From Oscillatoriophycideae cyanobacterium NC_groundwater_1537_Pr4_S-0.65um_50_18 (GTDB lineage: Bacteria; Cyanobacteriota; Cyanobacteriia; Elainellales; Elainellaceae), in NCBI GenBank assembly GCA_016208305.1, contig JACQYI010000054.1:246749-310748 (forward strand): a stretch of DNA of 64,000 nt. Reading direction: 5' to 3'. Position 1 is the stretch's first letter. The number at the start of each line of letters is the position of its first letter. The notes beneath the pieces were generated by a model, which made no database searches, was not told the DNA's origin, and was given only the letters and a program-made list of their open reading frames with translations. The position numbers and the translations under genes were made by a program. Positions 1 through 7,984 of the stretch are shown here, in pieces.

Positions 1-1679
1 TCGGAGCCTTGCTTGAAGCGGGCAAGCTGTTGGTGTTGATGGATGGATTAGATGAAGTTTCCACGAGTAGATTGCGGCAAATAGTACAGAACCAGATCCA
101 ACAAATTGCGGAAGACTATCCAAACAATCGGTTTATCTTGACCTGTCGCACCCAAATCATTACTTCGATTCCTGATGGGTTTACCTCAGTAGAGGTAGCA
201 GACTTTAGTACAGGGCAGATTAAGCAATTTGTTCGGAACTGGTTTACGGCAAACGGTAAGTCTGATGTAGAAGCAGCGGAACAGTGGAAAGCCTTTGAGT
301 CTACCGTTAGCAGAAACCCGGCATTGAACGAACTGACGGCAACTCCGGTGCTGCTGAGTCTTATGTGCTTAGTGTTGCAAGATGAGGGAGCCATGCCCCC
401 TCAGGTGAATTGGCTGTACGAAAAAGCGATTAAGCTACTGCTGAGCAAATGGAATGATGCTAAGCAGATTGAGGGATGGGAAGTTGGCAGTCAAATCTAT
501 GGAGAATTAAATATTGAACAAAAAGAAGCTCTGTTGGTCGATATTGCTGCCCGTAAATTTGAAAATCTAGAGAACTTCGTCCTGTTTAAGCAGCAAGAGC
601 TAGTGGTTCAAATTGATACGTTTCTTCAACGGACTCGCTTCAATGAGGAAACTGCAAAATCTCTTCAACTTGCCAACTCCCAAGAGAGCCTTGCGGTTCT
701 TAAAACCATTGAGGCACAGCACGGTTTGCTGATCGAGCGAGCAGACGAACTGTGGTCTTTTTCTCATTTAACCTTTCAAGAACACTTTACCCTCCGATGG
801 CTGAATCAGCTTCCGGCTGAACAACTCGCTGACAAGATTGCTAGCCAGCAATGGCAGGAGCGGGTTAAGCAACTGGTGAAATCCCAGCAGCCCGCCGATC
901 GCCTGGTGCGGTTGATTAAACAGGCGATCGATCAATCCATTGCCAAAGAACCTACTTTGCAAACAATCTTAGTTTGGGTACTTGAGAAATCAGAATTTGT
1001 CCGAGCGCATTATAGACCTGCCGCGATTCGAGCTTGCTATTTTGCCCTCGACCTTGAGCGCGCCTTTGACCGCGACCGTGCCTTCGACCTAGACCTTGAT
1101 CACGCTCTTGAACTCGCCCGCGCCCTTGACCGCACTCTTAACCGCACCCTTGACTGCGCTCTTGACCTCGACCTTGACCTCGCTCTCACTTTTGACCGTG
1201 CCCGCACCCTTGCCCGCAACCGCGACCTCGCCCTCGACCGTACCTTCGACCTCGACTGCGACCGTGCCCGCGCTTTCGCCCTCGACCGTGCCTTCGACCG
1301 CGCTCTCGCCCTCGCCCTCGCCCGTGACTCTGAGTTGAAAAATAAACTAGATCAGTTGAGAAGAACACTCGTTCAATCTTATGCTGATGGACGGGACTTT
1401 CAGCAGTGGTGGCAAGCCAATGGAACTGAGTGGACTAGACAACTTCGTCAAGTGATGATTCAACATCGCAATATCGGTCACAATTGGAACCTTACCAATG
1501 ACCTAAAGCGGCAACTCCAGAGCTATTACAATGCCAATCGCTTTCTAGTTGAATTGATAAAGATTGAGGGGGCGGTCAGCAATTCCGTTCGTGCCGAAAT
1601 CGAAGATAGCCTACTGTTGCCCTGGGAAGAACTGCAACGCCGCCACCCAGAAACTTACGGGCAGTCCTCATCTCCCTAA
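1..1679 (+). CDS. NACHT-domain STAND NTPase, 5' end outside window
   Basis: C-terminal part of a NACHT NTPase; the frame is open to the left window edge, so the true start lies upstream. The visible part opens with the Walker B segment KLLVLMDGLDEV, continues through the helical part of the NACHT module (TPVLLSLMCLVLQDEG; SFSHLTFQEHF), then a C-terminal helical domain of the kind found in bacterial NACHT conflict proteins. A strictly alternating dipeptide tract (A/D/T then L/R/F) occupies 1044-1325. It is clearly paralogous to the complete gene at 3497-6199, and the same short sequence follows both stop codons. By family knowledge such proteins are sensor ATPases, several acting in anti-phage defence; that role is inferred here. 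The N-terminal effector domain cannot be seen. Confidence 0.9.
   Translation, partial: GALLEAGKLLVLMDGLDEVSTSRLRQIVQNQIQQIAEDYPNNRFILTCRTQIITSIPDGFTSVEVADFSTGQIKQFVRNWFTANGKSDVEAAEQWKAFESTVSRNPALNELTATPVLLSLMCLVLQDEGAMPPQVNWLYEKAIKLLLSKWNDAKQIEGWEVGSQIYGELNIEQKEALLVDIAARKFENLENFVLFKQQELVVQIDTFLQRTRFNEETAKSLQLANSQESLAVLKTIEAQHGLLIERADELWSFSHLTFQEHFTLRWLNQLPAEQLADKIASQQWQERVKQLVKSQQPADRLVRLIKQAIDQSIAKEPTLQTILVWVLEKSEFVRAHYRPAAIRACYFALDLERAFDRDRAFDLDLDHALELARALDRTLNRTLDCALDLDLDLALTFDRARTLARNRDLALDRTFDLDCDRARAFALDRAFDRALALALARDSELKNKLDQLRRTLVQSYADGRDFQQWWQANGTEWTRQLRQVMIQHRNIGHNWNLTNDLKRQLQSYYNANRFLVELIKIEGAVSNSVRAEIEDSLLLPWEELQRRHPETYGQSSSP
1044..1325 (+). repeat. Degenerate in-frame hexanucleotide repeat (47 units) in NACHT gene
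   Basis: 282 bp exactly divisible by 6. Each hexamer has a first codon GCN, GAC or ACC (Ala, Asp, Thr) and a second codon CTY, CGY or TTY (Leu, Arg, Phe), giving a dipeptide alternation such as ALDRTLNRTLD. A gain or loss of whole units keeps the reading frame. The paralogue has a similar tract of 30 units at 5657-5836. Confidence 0.85.
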
Positions 1680-1767
1680 CCCAAAAGACAAATGAGGAGC
1701 ACGATCGCCCCTCATCCTCATTCAAGCCAGTGCCATCAACTGAGATTCCAGTCCGAATCTTCGACAG

Positions 1768-1800
1768 TCAAGCCCGATGGTTTGAGGTGGGCGATCGTCC
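1768..1800. repeat. Dispersed repeat copy A (CGATGGTTTGAGGTGGGCGA)
   Basis: About 33 bp nearly identical to 3048-3081, upstream of the second NACHT gene. Its core GCGATGGTTTGAGGT also recurs in the 42-bp tandem repeat at 3093-3300. The repeat family therefore flanks the two NACHT paralogues. Confidence 0.6.
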
Positions 1801-1828
1801 TTATCCTTAAGGAGCGCAAATTTAGTAA

Positions 1829-1886
1829 AACCGAGTAATTTTTTGAACAAGTAGGCCATTCCTGCTTTTCAAAAAATTACTCGGTT
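1829..1886. terminator. Long near-perfect palindrome between convergent genes
   Basis: The arms at 1829-1847 and 1868-1886 are perfect 19-bp inverted repeats (AACCGAGTAATTTTTTGAA and its complement). The interior AAGTAGG/CCTGCTT extends the stem to about 26 bp with one G-T-type mismatch and a loop of about 6 nt. It lies between the NACHT gene (ends 1679, plus) and the SDR gene (ends 1941, minus), so a bidirectional terminator is the simplest reading. It is longer than usual, and a miniature mobile element is an alternative. Confidence 0.6.
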
Positions 1887-1940
1887 CATTCATCCAAAAT
1901 CTTAAGGAAATGCTTCAGCTTTAGTCTATTGAGGTGCAGT

Positions 1941-2837
1941 TTACGCGATGCCAATTCCGCCCGTTACCCCATAGACCTCCCCAGTGATATAGCTGCCCTC
2001 TTGAGACGCAAGCAAGACATAAACTGGTGCGATTTCTATAGGCTGTCCAGGTCGGCTCAGCGGTACTTCAGAACCAAATTTCTCAACTTTTTCTTGAGTC
2101 TGACCGCCGCTTGGCTGTAGCGGTGTCCAGAATGGCCCTGGCGCGATCGCATTGACGCGCACGCCTTGCTCAATCATCTGCTTAGAAACCGACTTAGTGA
2201 ACGAGACAATGGCTGATTTCGTCATGGCATAGTCGATCAGCGTCTCCGAAGGGTCATAACCCTGAATAGAAGTCGTGTTGATGATGGATGCACCGGGTTT
2301 AAGATGCGTTGCAGCTTCCTGGGTAATCCAGAAGAGAGAATATAGGTTCGTTTTGAGTACCTGATCGAACTGCTCAGTGGTGATGTCAGCCAGCGAGGGC
2401 TGAGACTTTTGTTTGCCCGCATTGTTGACGAGAATGTCTAAGCCGCCAAGTGCCTTGACTGTATCCGTCACCAATTTCCGGCAAAACTGCTCGTTGGTAA
2501 TGTCACCCGGCAGCGCGATCGCTTTCCGTCCGGCTTGTTCAATCAAGGCAATCACTTCTTTCGCGTCTGCCTCTTCACTGGGAAGATATGAGATGGCGAC
2601 ATCTGCGCCTTCTCTGGCAAATGCGATCGCTACGGCACGTCCGATGCCAGAGTCTCCGCCTGTAATTAGCGCTTTGCGATGGGTCAGCTTGCCGGAGCCT
2701 GTGTAGCTCTCTTCACCGTGATCGGCTAAGGGAGCCATTTTTGAATCGAGTCCCGGCACAGGTTGCGGCTGTTTGGGAAAAGGGGGTTGTGGATATTGAT
2801 GACGCGGATCTTGCATCGTGAGGCGATCGGTTCCCAT
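1941..2837 (-). CDS. SDR-family oxidoreductase
   Basis: NAD(P)-dependent short-chain dehydrogenase/reductase of about 298 residues. The glycine-rich cofactor motif TGGDSGIGRAVA lies near residue 60 and is followed by the NNAG motif (LVNNAG) and the catalytic YxxxK (DYAMTKSAI). The N-terminal extension rich in P and Q (PRHQYPQPPFPKQPQPVPG) is typical of the YhdF/YdaD (general stress protein 39) group. The start at 2837 is chosen over the longer frame to 2945 because GGAGA precedes this ATG. It is convergent with the upstream NACHT gene. The substrate cannot be told from sequence; the subgroup is often linked to stress responses. Confidence 0.9.
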   Translation of the reverse strand: MGTDRLTMQDPRHQYPQPPFPKQPQPVPGLDSKMAPLADHGEESYTGSGKLTHRKALITGGDSGIGRAVAIAFAREGADVAISYLPSEEADAKEVIALIEQAGRKAIALPGDITNEQFCRKLVTDTVKALGGLDILVNNAGKQKSQPSLADITTEQFDQVLKTNLYSLFWITQEAATHLKPGASIINTTSIQGYDPSETLIDYAMTKSAIVSFTKSVSKQMIEQGVRVNAIAPGPFWTPLQPSGGQTQEKVEKFGSEVPLSRPGQPIEIAPVYVLLASQEGSYITGEVYGVTGGIGIA

Positions 2838-3047
2838 TTGTGTCTCCAGTCTTTGCGGTTTACATTTAGTTATAAAATCTTCATCGCTCTGTATCGACTT
2901 ACTTTGGAGAGAGATAGAACTAATGTGCTGCACGACTCCGAGCAATCGGTCGAATGCCGCTGTTATCCGAACCTGACTCCATCGCTATCCTGGTGGAGCG
3001 ATCGCACAAGCGGTATTCTCTAAGGCTGAAGCTTAAAGCTGCGAAAA

Positions 3048-3081
3048 TCAAGCGCGATGGTTTGAGGTGGGCGATCGCACC
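3048..3081. repeat. Dispersed repeat copy B
   Basis: Near-identical to 1768-1800. It lies immediately left of the 42-bp tandem array and shares with it the core GCGATGGTTTGAGGT. Confidence 0.6.
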
Positions 3082-3092
3082 TTCAACCTTCA

Positions 3093-3300
3093 AGCGCCCT
3101 ATGCTGAGGTACAACGGTGAATCTTTTCGCTGGGTGGGCGATAGTTTGAGTTACAACGATGAAACTTTTCGTTGAGTGGGCGATGGTTTGAGGTACAACG
3201 CTGAAACTTTTTGCTGGGTGGGCGATGGTTTGAGATACAACGCCGAAACTTTTCGCTGAGTGAGCGATGGCTTCAGGTGCAACGCCGAACTTTTGAGTAT
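3093..3300. repeat. 42-bp tandem repeat, about 4.5 copies
   Basis: TGGGCGAT-type anchors recur at 3135, 3177, 3219 and 3261, exactly 42 bp apart, with a partial leading copy before 3135. Unit content: TGGGCGATGGTTTGAGGT, then ACAACGCYGAAACTTTTCGC. Because 42 is divisible by 3, the minus strand reads as an 82-residue open frame with a 14-residue repeat, but no ribosome site or homologous family supports a gene. The array is in the 5' region of the SEFIR-NACHT gene. Confidence 0.8.
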
Positions 3301-3496
3301 GCCACGCGATGCTGAGAGGTTGGAACGGCATTGTGAGAGCAAGGATTTTGTATTTGCCGGGATAAATGCTGTGTGAGTTCGCAGCAGGGATGATTCTGTC
3401 GCATTTGTCCGGCTAAGGCGCTGTCACATTCGTTTATGGCTCTGGGATGGTCAGTATAATCGACTATAAATCCCCCGTAGTTTGCTGGAAGCCAGG
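3301..3496 (+). promoter_or_regulatory. Probable promoter/leader region of the SEFIR-NACHT gene
   Basis: Non-coding stretch between the 42-bp array and the NACHT ATG. A consensus-like -10 hexamer TATAAT is present at about 3455-3460, some 40 bp before the start; no convincing -35 box at the right distance is visible. The assignment rests on that single hexamer and position. Confidence 0.35.
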
Positions 3497-6199
3497 ATGA
3501 CCGAGGAAGCAGAAGCCCCGACGAAAGTCTTCATCAGTTATAGCTGGGATTCAGACGAACACAAGGAGAAGGTTTTAAAGCTCTCGAATACTTTGAGAGA
3601 ACACGGAATCGATTGTCAGATCGATCGCTATTATCCTTCTCCTCCTGAAGGCTGGTATCAATGGATGATGGCTCAAATCGAGAACTCTGATTTTGTTCTG
3701 GTCATCTGCACTGAAAAATATCACCTTCGCTACAAGAAACAGGAAGAAAGAGGGCAAGGACTGGGCGCAACCTGGGAAAGTGGCCTGCTCATTGCGGAGC
3801 TTTACCAAGGACAGGGAGTTAATAGAAAATTTATTCCGGTTTTACTGTCTCATGAAGGGGAAGCTCATATCCCTAAGAGCCTTCAACCCTATACGGTCTA
3901 CCGCTTGTTCGATCGGGAATATGACGTCACTGTACAGGGAGCCTATCAAGATCTCTATCGGTATCTGACAGGGCAATCTGCTTATGTTGCATCGCCGTTA
4001 GGCAAACTCCAGATATTACCTCCAACTCGCAGCGCACCTTCTAATCAGGCGATCACCCCTGCGGCACCTTCGAGCGATCGCTCCTCAACTCAGACACAGC
4101 CACAAGATGATCTCTTTCAGCAGGTTAAAGAACACTGCCGCCAGAAAATTTTGAATCAGCACAGCCGGATGCGATTGCTGAGTGGAGAAGAGATTGGGGT
4201 TGATCAGCTTTATGTAGATGTGTGGTTGCTGAATCGATCGCCTCGCACCTATCAGGTTTCGCCGGACAAGTTGCTGGAAACTTTTGATTTACGAAACGAT
4301 CGCTTGGGATTGGGCGATCGGATTAAGCGTAATCCTGGATTTGAGGTTGCCAACGCTAACCCAAAATTGGTGATTCTTGGCAAACCGGGGTCAGGCAAAA
4401 CAACTTTTCTGAGGCATCTGGCAGTGGATTGGTGCAAGGGGCAATTTCAGCCAGACTTGATTGGTGTCCTAATTGAATTTCGACAAATCCAGGATAGGCA
4501 ATGGGAGTTATTAGCTGCGATTGATAAAGAGTTGGGTTTGGAGAATTGGCACCAAATGAAAGAGCTTGAGAAAAATATTGAAAATTTGAGACGAGAAGCG
4601 CAATCAGGAAAACAGATTGAGGTATTGCAGCAGCAGTTGGAGGCTTTGCCGTTGAAAGTTCTTTTGAGACAGGGCAAGCTCCTTGTGTTGATGGATGGAT
4701 TAGATGAGGTGCCGACGAGTGAATTGCGGCAAACGGTGCAGAGACAACTCCAACAGGTCGCAAGATACTACCCCAAAAATCGATTCATCTTGACCTGCCG
4801 CACTCAAATCATTACGTCGATTCCTGATAGTTTTACCTCAGTGGAGGTGGCAGACTTCGACGAGAAACAGGTAGAGCAGTTTGTTTGTAACTGGTTTACA
4901 ACAAGTGGGGAATCTGATGTGGAGGTAGCGCAGCAGTGGAAAACATTTAAGGATGCAGTTGACAGAATTCCATCTCTGAAAGAACTAACCGTGACTCCAG
5001 TGCTTCTGAGTCTCATGTGTTTGGTCTTGCAGGATGAGGGAAAAATGCCCTCGCAGGCGAACTGGCTTTACGCGAAGGGAATTAAGCTACTGCTTAGCAA
5101 GTGGAATAATACTAAGGAGATTGAGGAATGGGAACTAGGCAGTAGGATCTATGGAGAATTGAGCGTTGACCGCAGAGAAGACCTGCTGACTGAGATAGCT
5201 GCCCGTAAATTCGAGAATCCAAAGAACTTTATCCTTTTTAGACAAGAAGAGATTGCGGCTCACATAACTCATTTTTTGCAACTAGCTGACTCCACTGAAG
5301 GAGTCACAATTCTAAAAGCCATTGAAACCCAACATGGTTTGCTAATTGAGCGAGCAGATGAGTTATGGTCATTTTCCCATCTGACATTTCAGGAACACTT
5401 CACCATCCGCTGGTTGACTCAGCTTTCTGCGGAACAACTCGCCGAAAAGATTGCTAATCACCAATGGCAGGAGGTTGTCAAGCAACTGGTGAGATCTCAA
5501 CAGCCTGCCGATTGCTTAGTACGCTTAATTAAACAGGCGATTGACTCATTAATCTTGAAAGAACCCACCTTGCAAAAAATCTTAGTTTGGGTGCTTCAGA
5601 GCTCAAAGTTTATCCAGGCCAACTATAAACTTGCTGCCATCCAAGCCTTCCACTTCGCCCATGCCCATGCCCTTGATCTCGACCTTCCCCTCGACCTGTA
5701 CCTTGCCCACACCCGTGACCTGTACCTCGACCGCGCCCTTGCCCTTGCCCAAGATCTTGATCGTGCTCGCGCTCATGCCCTTGCCCAAACCCTTTCTCTC
5801 GACCAAGACAACGACTATCCCTACACTCTTGCCCTTGCCGCTTTTGACCCTAAGTTAACAAATAAACTAGAACAGCTTAGAGTAGTACTCTCCACATCTT
5901 TTGGAACAGATAAGGAGTTCCAGCAATGGTGGCAAATCAATGGAACCCAATGGGTAAAACAATTTCGTCAAGTGATGGTTCAACATCATAACATTCGTCA
6001 TGATTGGCAACTCACCACTCACCAAAAGCAAAAGCTCCAACGCTATTATGATGCAAACCGCTTTCTGGTTGACCTAATGAAAATTGAGGGAGCAGTCAGC
6101 ACTCCTGTCCGTACCGAAATCGAAGACAGTCTGCTGCTGCCCTGGGAAGAACTGCAGCGCCGCTACCCAGAAACTTACAGGCAATCCCAATCTCTCTAA
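3497..6199 (+). CDS. SEFIR/TIR-NACHT STAND NTPase
   Basis: A complete protein of about 900 residues. Residues 10-150 form a SEFIR/TIR-like effector or adaptor domain (KVFISYSWDSDEHKE; FVLVICTEKY; KFIPVLLS). A Pro/Ser/Thr linker follows, then the NACHT N-terminal helical part, Walker A (LGKPGSGKTTFL, about residue 295), an inserted Glu/Gln-rich probable coiled coil, and Walker B (KLLVLMDGLDEV, about residue 396). The C-terminal part has a helical domain containing an alternating dipeptide tract. The ATG at 3497 is preferred to TTG 3482 because an aligned AGG-type sequence precedes it. Bacterial NACHT proteins are STAND sensors that oligomerise on a trigger; the SEFIR domain would be the signalling end. 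A defence or self-recognition role is inferred from family, not shown here. Confidence 0.92.
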   Translation: MTEEAEAPTKVFISYSWDSDEHKEKVLKLSNTLREHGIDCQIDRYYPSPPEGWYQWMMAQIENSDFVLVICTEKYHLRYKKQEERGQGLGATWESGLLIAELYQGQGVNRKFIPVLLSHEGEAHIPKSLQPYTVYRLFDREYDVTVQGAYQDLYRYLTGQSAYVASPLGKLQILPPTRSAPSNQAITPAAPSSDRSSTQTQPQDDLFQQVKEHCRQKILNQHSRMRLLSGEEIGVDQLYVDVWLLNRSPRTYQVSPDKLLETFDLRNDRLGLGDRIKRNPGFEVANANPKLVILGKPGSGKTTFLRHLAVDWCKGQFQPDLIGVLIEFRQIQDRQWELLAAIDKELGLENWHQMKELEKNIENLRREAQSGKQIEVLQQQLEALPLKVLLRQGKLLVLMDGLDEVPTSELRQTVQRQLQQVARYYPKNRFILTCRTQIITSIPDSFTSVEVADFDEKQVEQFVCNWFTTSGESDVEVAQQWKTFKDAVDRIPSLKELTVTPVLLSLMCLVLQDEGKMPSQANWLYAKGIKLLLSKWNNTKEIEEWELGSRIYGELSVDRREDLLTEIAARKFENPKNFILFRQEEIAAHITHFLQLADSTEGVTILKAIETQHGLLIERADELWSFSHLTFQEHFTIRWLTQLSAEQLAEKIANHQWQEVVKQLVRSQQPADCLVRLIKQAIDSLILKEPTLQKILVWVLQSSKFIQANYKLAAIQAFHFAHAHALDLDLPLDLYLAHTRDLYLDRALALAQDLDRARAHALAQTLSLDQDNDYPYTLALAAFDPKLTNKLEQLRVVLSTSFGTDKEFQQWWQINGTQWVKQFRQVMVQHHNIRHDWQLTTHQKQKLQRYYDANRFLVDLMKIEGAVSTPVRTEIEDSLLLPWEELQRRYPETYRQSQSL
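5657..5836 (+). repeat. Degenerate in-frame hexanucleotide repeat (30 units) in SEFIR-NACHT gene
   Basis: 180 bp, 30 hexamers, coding for an alternating dipeptide tract (Ala/Asp/Thr/Pro then His/Leu/Arg/Gln; for example LDRALALAQDLDRARAHALA). It sits at the same place as the 47-unit tract of the paralogue, between conserved flanks (Y-x-x-A-A-I and L-x-x-K-L-x-Q-L-R). The two proteins differ much more inside this tract than outside. Confidence 0.82.
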
Positions 6200-6577
6200 C
6201 TCAAAAAACAAATGAGGAGCACGATCGCCCCTCCAACCTTCAAGCGCAGGCAAAATATTGCAATGGCTTGGGGCAGCATTTAGGCTATTTTGCACAAAAG
6301 CCAGCCACCGATCGCCCATTTTGCAGAGCCGCTTGCGATCGTTAGCGCTGACGATAATCAAGAATGATAGCCTTTGCTGAATCGTGGCGATCGCCCGCTC
6401 ATCTCCTGCAGTTCAACCTCCGGCAGAGTCAGCAAACTCTTGAACTTGAGTAACCCCCTATCTGCCCACCCATGCAACGCGACCTCTGCCACCCATCCAC
6501 CATCCCATGCGGAGGGGGCGTGGGGGACGCGCTCGTCCTCCACCGGGGGTTTGGGGGAGACCCCAAGGCTGTTGGCG
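6200..6577. other. Gene-free spacer with a NACHT 3' flank copy
   Basis: The first ~35 bp repeat the sequence after the stop of the first NACHT gene (ACAAATGAGGAGCACGATCG also at about 1688). The rest has no recognisable gene; reading frames here resemble no known family. The part from about 6500 to 6600 is GC-rich with runs of G and C and looks like an intergenic repeat, but I could not define a unit. Confidence 0.5.
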
Positions 6578-7804
6578 CTAAGCCTCCCCCACCGCCTCCA
6601 TCGCCGCCTCAAGAGCGATCGCCACATGCGTCCAATGCGTCCCCCCCTGACAAAACACCGTATAAGGCTCCCGCAGCGGCCCATCTGCCGAAAACTCCGA
6701 AGTACTGCCATCAATAAAAGTCCCCCCCGCCATCACCAGCTCACTCTCATATCCCGGCATCTCCGCAGGCACCGGACTGAGATAAGAGCCAATCGGCGAA
6801 TGCCGCTGAATCGCCTTGCAAAAAGCAATGATTTTCTCAGGAGAGCCAAGCCGAATCGCCTGAATCACATCCCGGCGCGGCGCATCAGGCAGCGGATTCA
6901 CCGGATAGCCCAACTGTTGAAACACATGCGCCGTCAGATGATTGCCCTTCATCGCCTCTCCCACCATCTGCGGAGCCAAAAACAGCCCCTGAAACAGCAA
7001 ACGATTTTGGTCAAACGTTGCACCACCCTCACTGCCAATCCCCGGAGCCGTTAGCCGACAAGCCGCCATCTCTACCAGGTCAGCTCTCCCCGCAATATAG
7101 CCCCCTGCTGCCACGATCGTCCCTCCCGGATTTTTGATCAGCGATCCGGCCATCAGATCCGCCCCAACTGCCGTCGGCTCTCGATCTTCCACAAACTCGC
7201 CATAGCAGTTATCCACAAAACAAACCGTATTAGGGTTTTGCTGCTTGACGAGATTAACAATTTTTTCAATTTCCTGAATCGATAGGCCCGATCGCCAAGA
7301 GTAGCCGCAAGAGCGTTGAATATGCACCAGCTTCGTTTCAGGACGTACTGCCTTGGCTAGACTGTGCCAGTCGATCGCTCCGGCTTCTGTCAGTTCTAGC
7401 TGGCGATAGCCAATGTTAAAGTCTCTCAGGGAACCTTGGTTCTCTCCGCGCAGTCCAATAACTTCTTCCAACGTATCGTAGGGTGCGCCCGTGACGGCGA
7501 GCATTTCATCCCCCGGACGCAGAACCCCATACAACGCAGAGGCAATGGCATGAGTCCCTGAGACAAACTGAATCCGCACGGCAGCAGCCTCTGCACCCAC
7601 GATTTCTGCAAAAACGCGATCGAGTACCTGCCGCCCCAAATCATCATGTCCATACCCACTCACTCCGGCAAAATGATGAACTCCTACCTGATGGAGATGG
7701 TAAGCCGCTAAAACTCTGCGAAGATTTTTCTTGACCTGCGCGTCAATACCAGAAAAAATTTGGGATAGTGCCTGTTCTGCCCGTTGAAGCCGCTCGCTGC
7801 TCAT
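6578..7804 (-). CDS. Methionine gamma-lyase family (aluminium-resistance-like) PLP protein
   Basis: A 408-residue PLP-dependent aminotransferase-fold protein. Key features: the N-terminal helix HHFAGVSGYGHDDLGR, VRIQFVSGTHAIASALYG for cofactor phosphate binding, CFVDNCYGEF with the cofactor aspartate, and the Schiff-base lysine in SLIKNPGGT. This matches the Met_gamma_lyase/YnbB family, often annotated as aluminium-resistance protein; the true substrate is not established for most members. Full family length; starts at an ATG. It is a single gene, with the divergent desC 180 bp away. Confidence 0.88.
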   Translation of the reverse strand: MSSERLQRAEQALSQIFSGIDAQVKKNLRRVLAAYHLHQVGVHHFAGVSGYGHDDLGRQVLDRVFAEIVGAEAAAVRIQFVSGTHAIASALYGVLRPGDEMLAVTGAPYDTLEEVIGLRGENQGSLRDFNIGYRQLELTEAGAIDWHSLAKAVRPETKLVHIQRSCGYSWRSGLSIQEIEKIVNLVKQQNPNTVCFVDNCYGEFVEDREPTAVGADLMAGSLIKNPGGTIVAAGGYIAGRADLVEMAACRLTAPGIGSEGGATFDQNRLLFQGLFLAPQMVGEAMKGNHLTAHVFQQLGYPVNPLPDAPRRDVIQAIRLGSPEKIIAFCKAIQRHSPIGSYLSPVPAEMPGYESELVMAGGTFIDGSTSEFSADGPLREPYTVFCQGGTHWTHVAIALEAAMEAVGEA

Positions 7805-7984
7805 TCTTCAAAATGTTAATTGTTTTGGTGCTGATTCTCTGAGTTTCACTTTAATTCTGGAAAATGATTGCGTTGCCGATCGCACAGCGAATGGGGCTGC
7901 ATCCGGTTTCAAGTCGTGTTCACAAGACTCGCGGAATCCATTGTCGCGCAGATCTGGCTACATCGTTCATATTGAGATGACTTC

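Noticed and set aside
1096..1368. Open frames on both strands inside the hexamer tract (for example a Gly/Arg-rich minus-strand frame and a Leu/Ser/Thr/Pro plus frame)
   Set aside because: They follow directly from the hexanucleotide repeat of the NACHT gene and have no start signals or family resemblance.
3093..3300. CRISPR array
   Set aside because: Units are contiguous 42-bp tandem repeats without unique spacers, and no cas genes are near.
3083..3342. Minus-strand 82- and 63-codon frames over the 42-bp array
   Set aside because: A 42-bp period is divisible by 3, so open frames are expected. No ribosome site and no homologous family; kept only as a repeat finding.
6374..7054. A 226-codon plus-strand frame opposite the methionine gamma-lyase-like gene
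   Set aside because: Basic, low-complexity translation antisense to a clear enzyme gene; a shadow frame.
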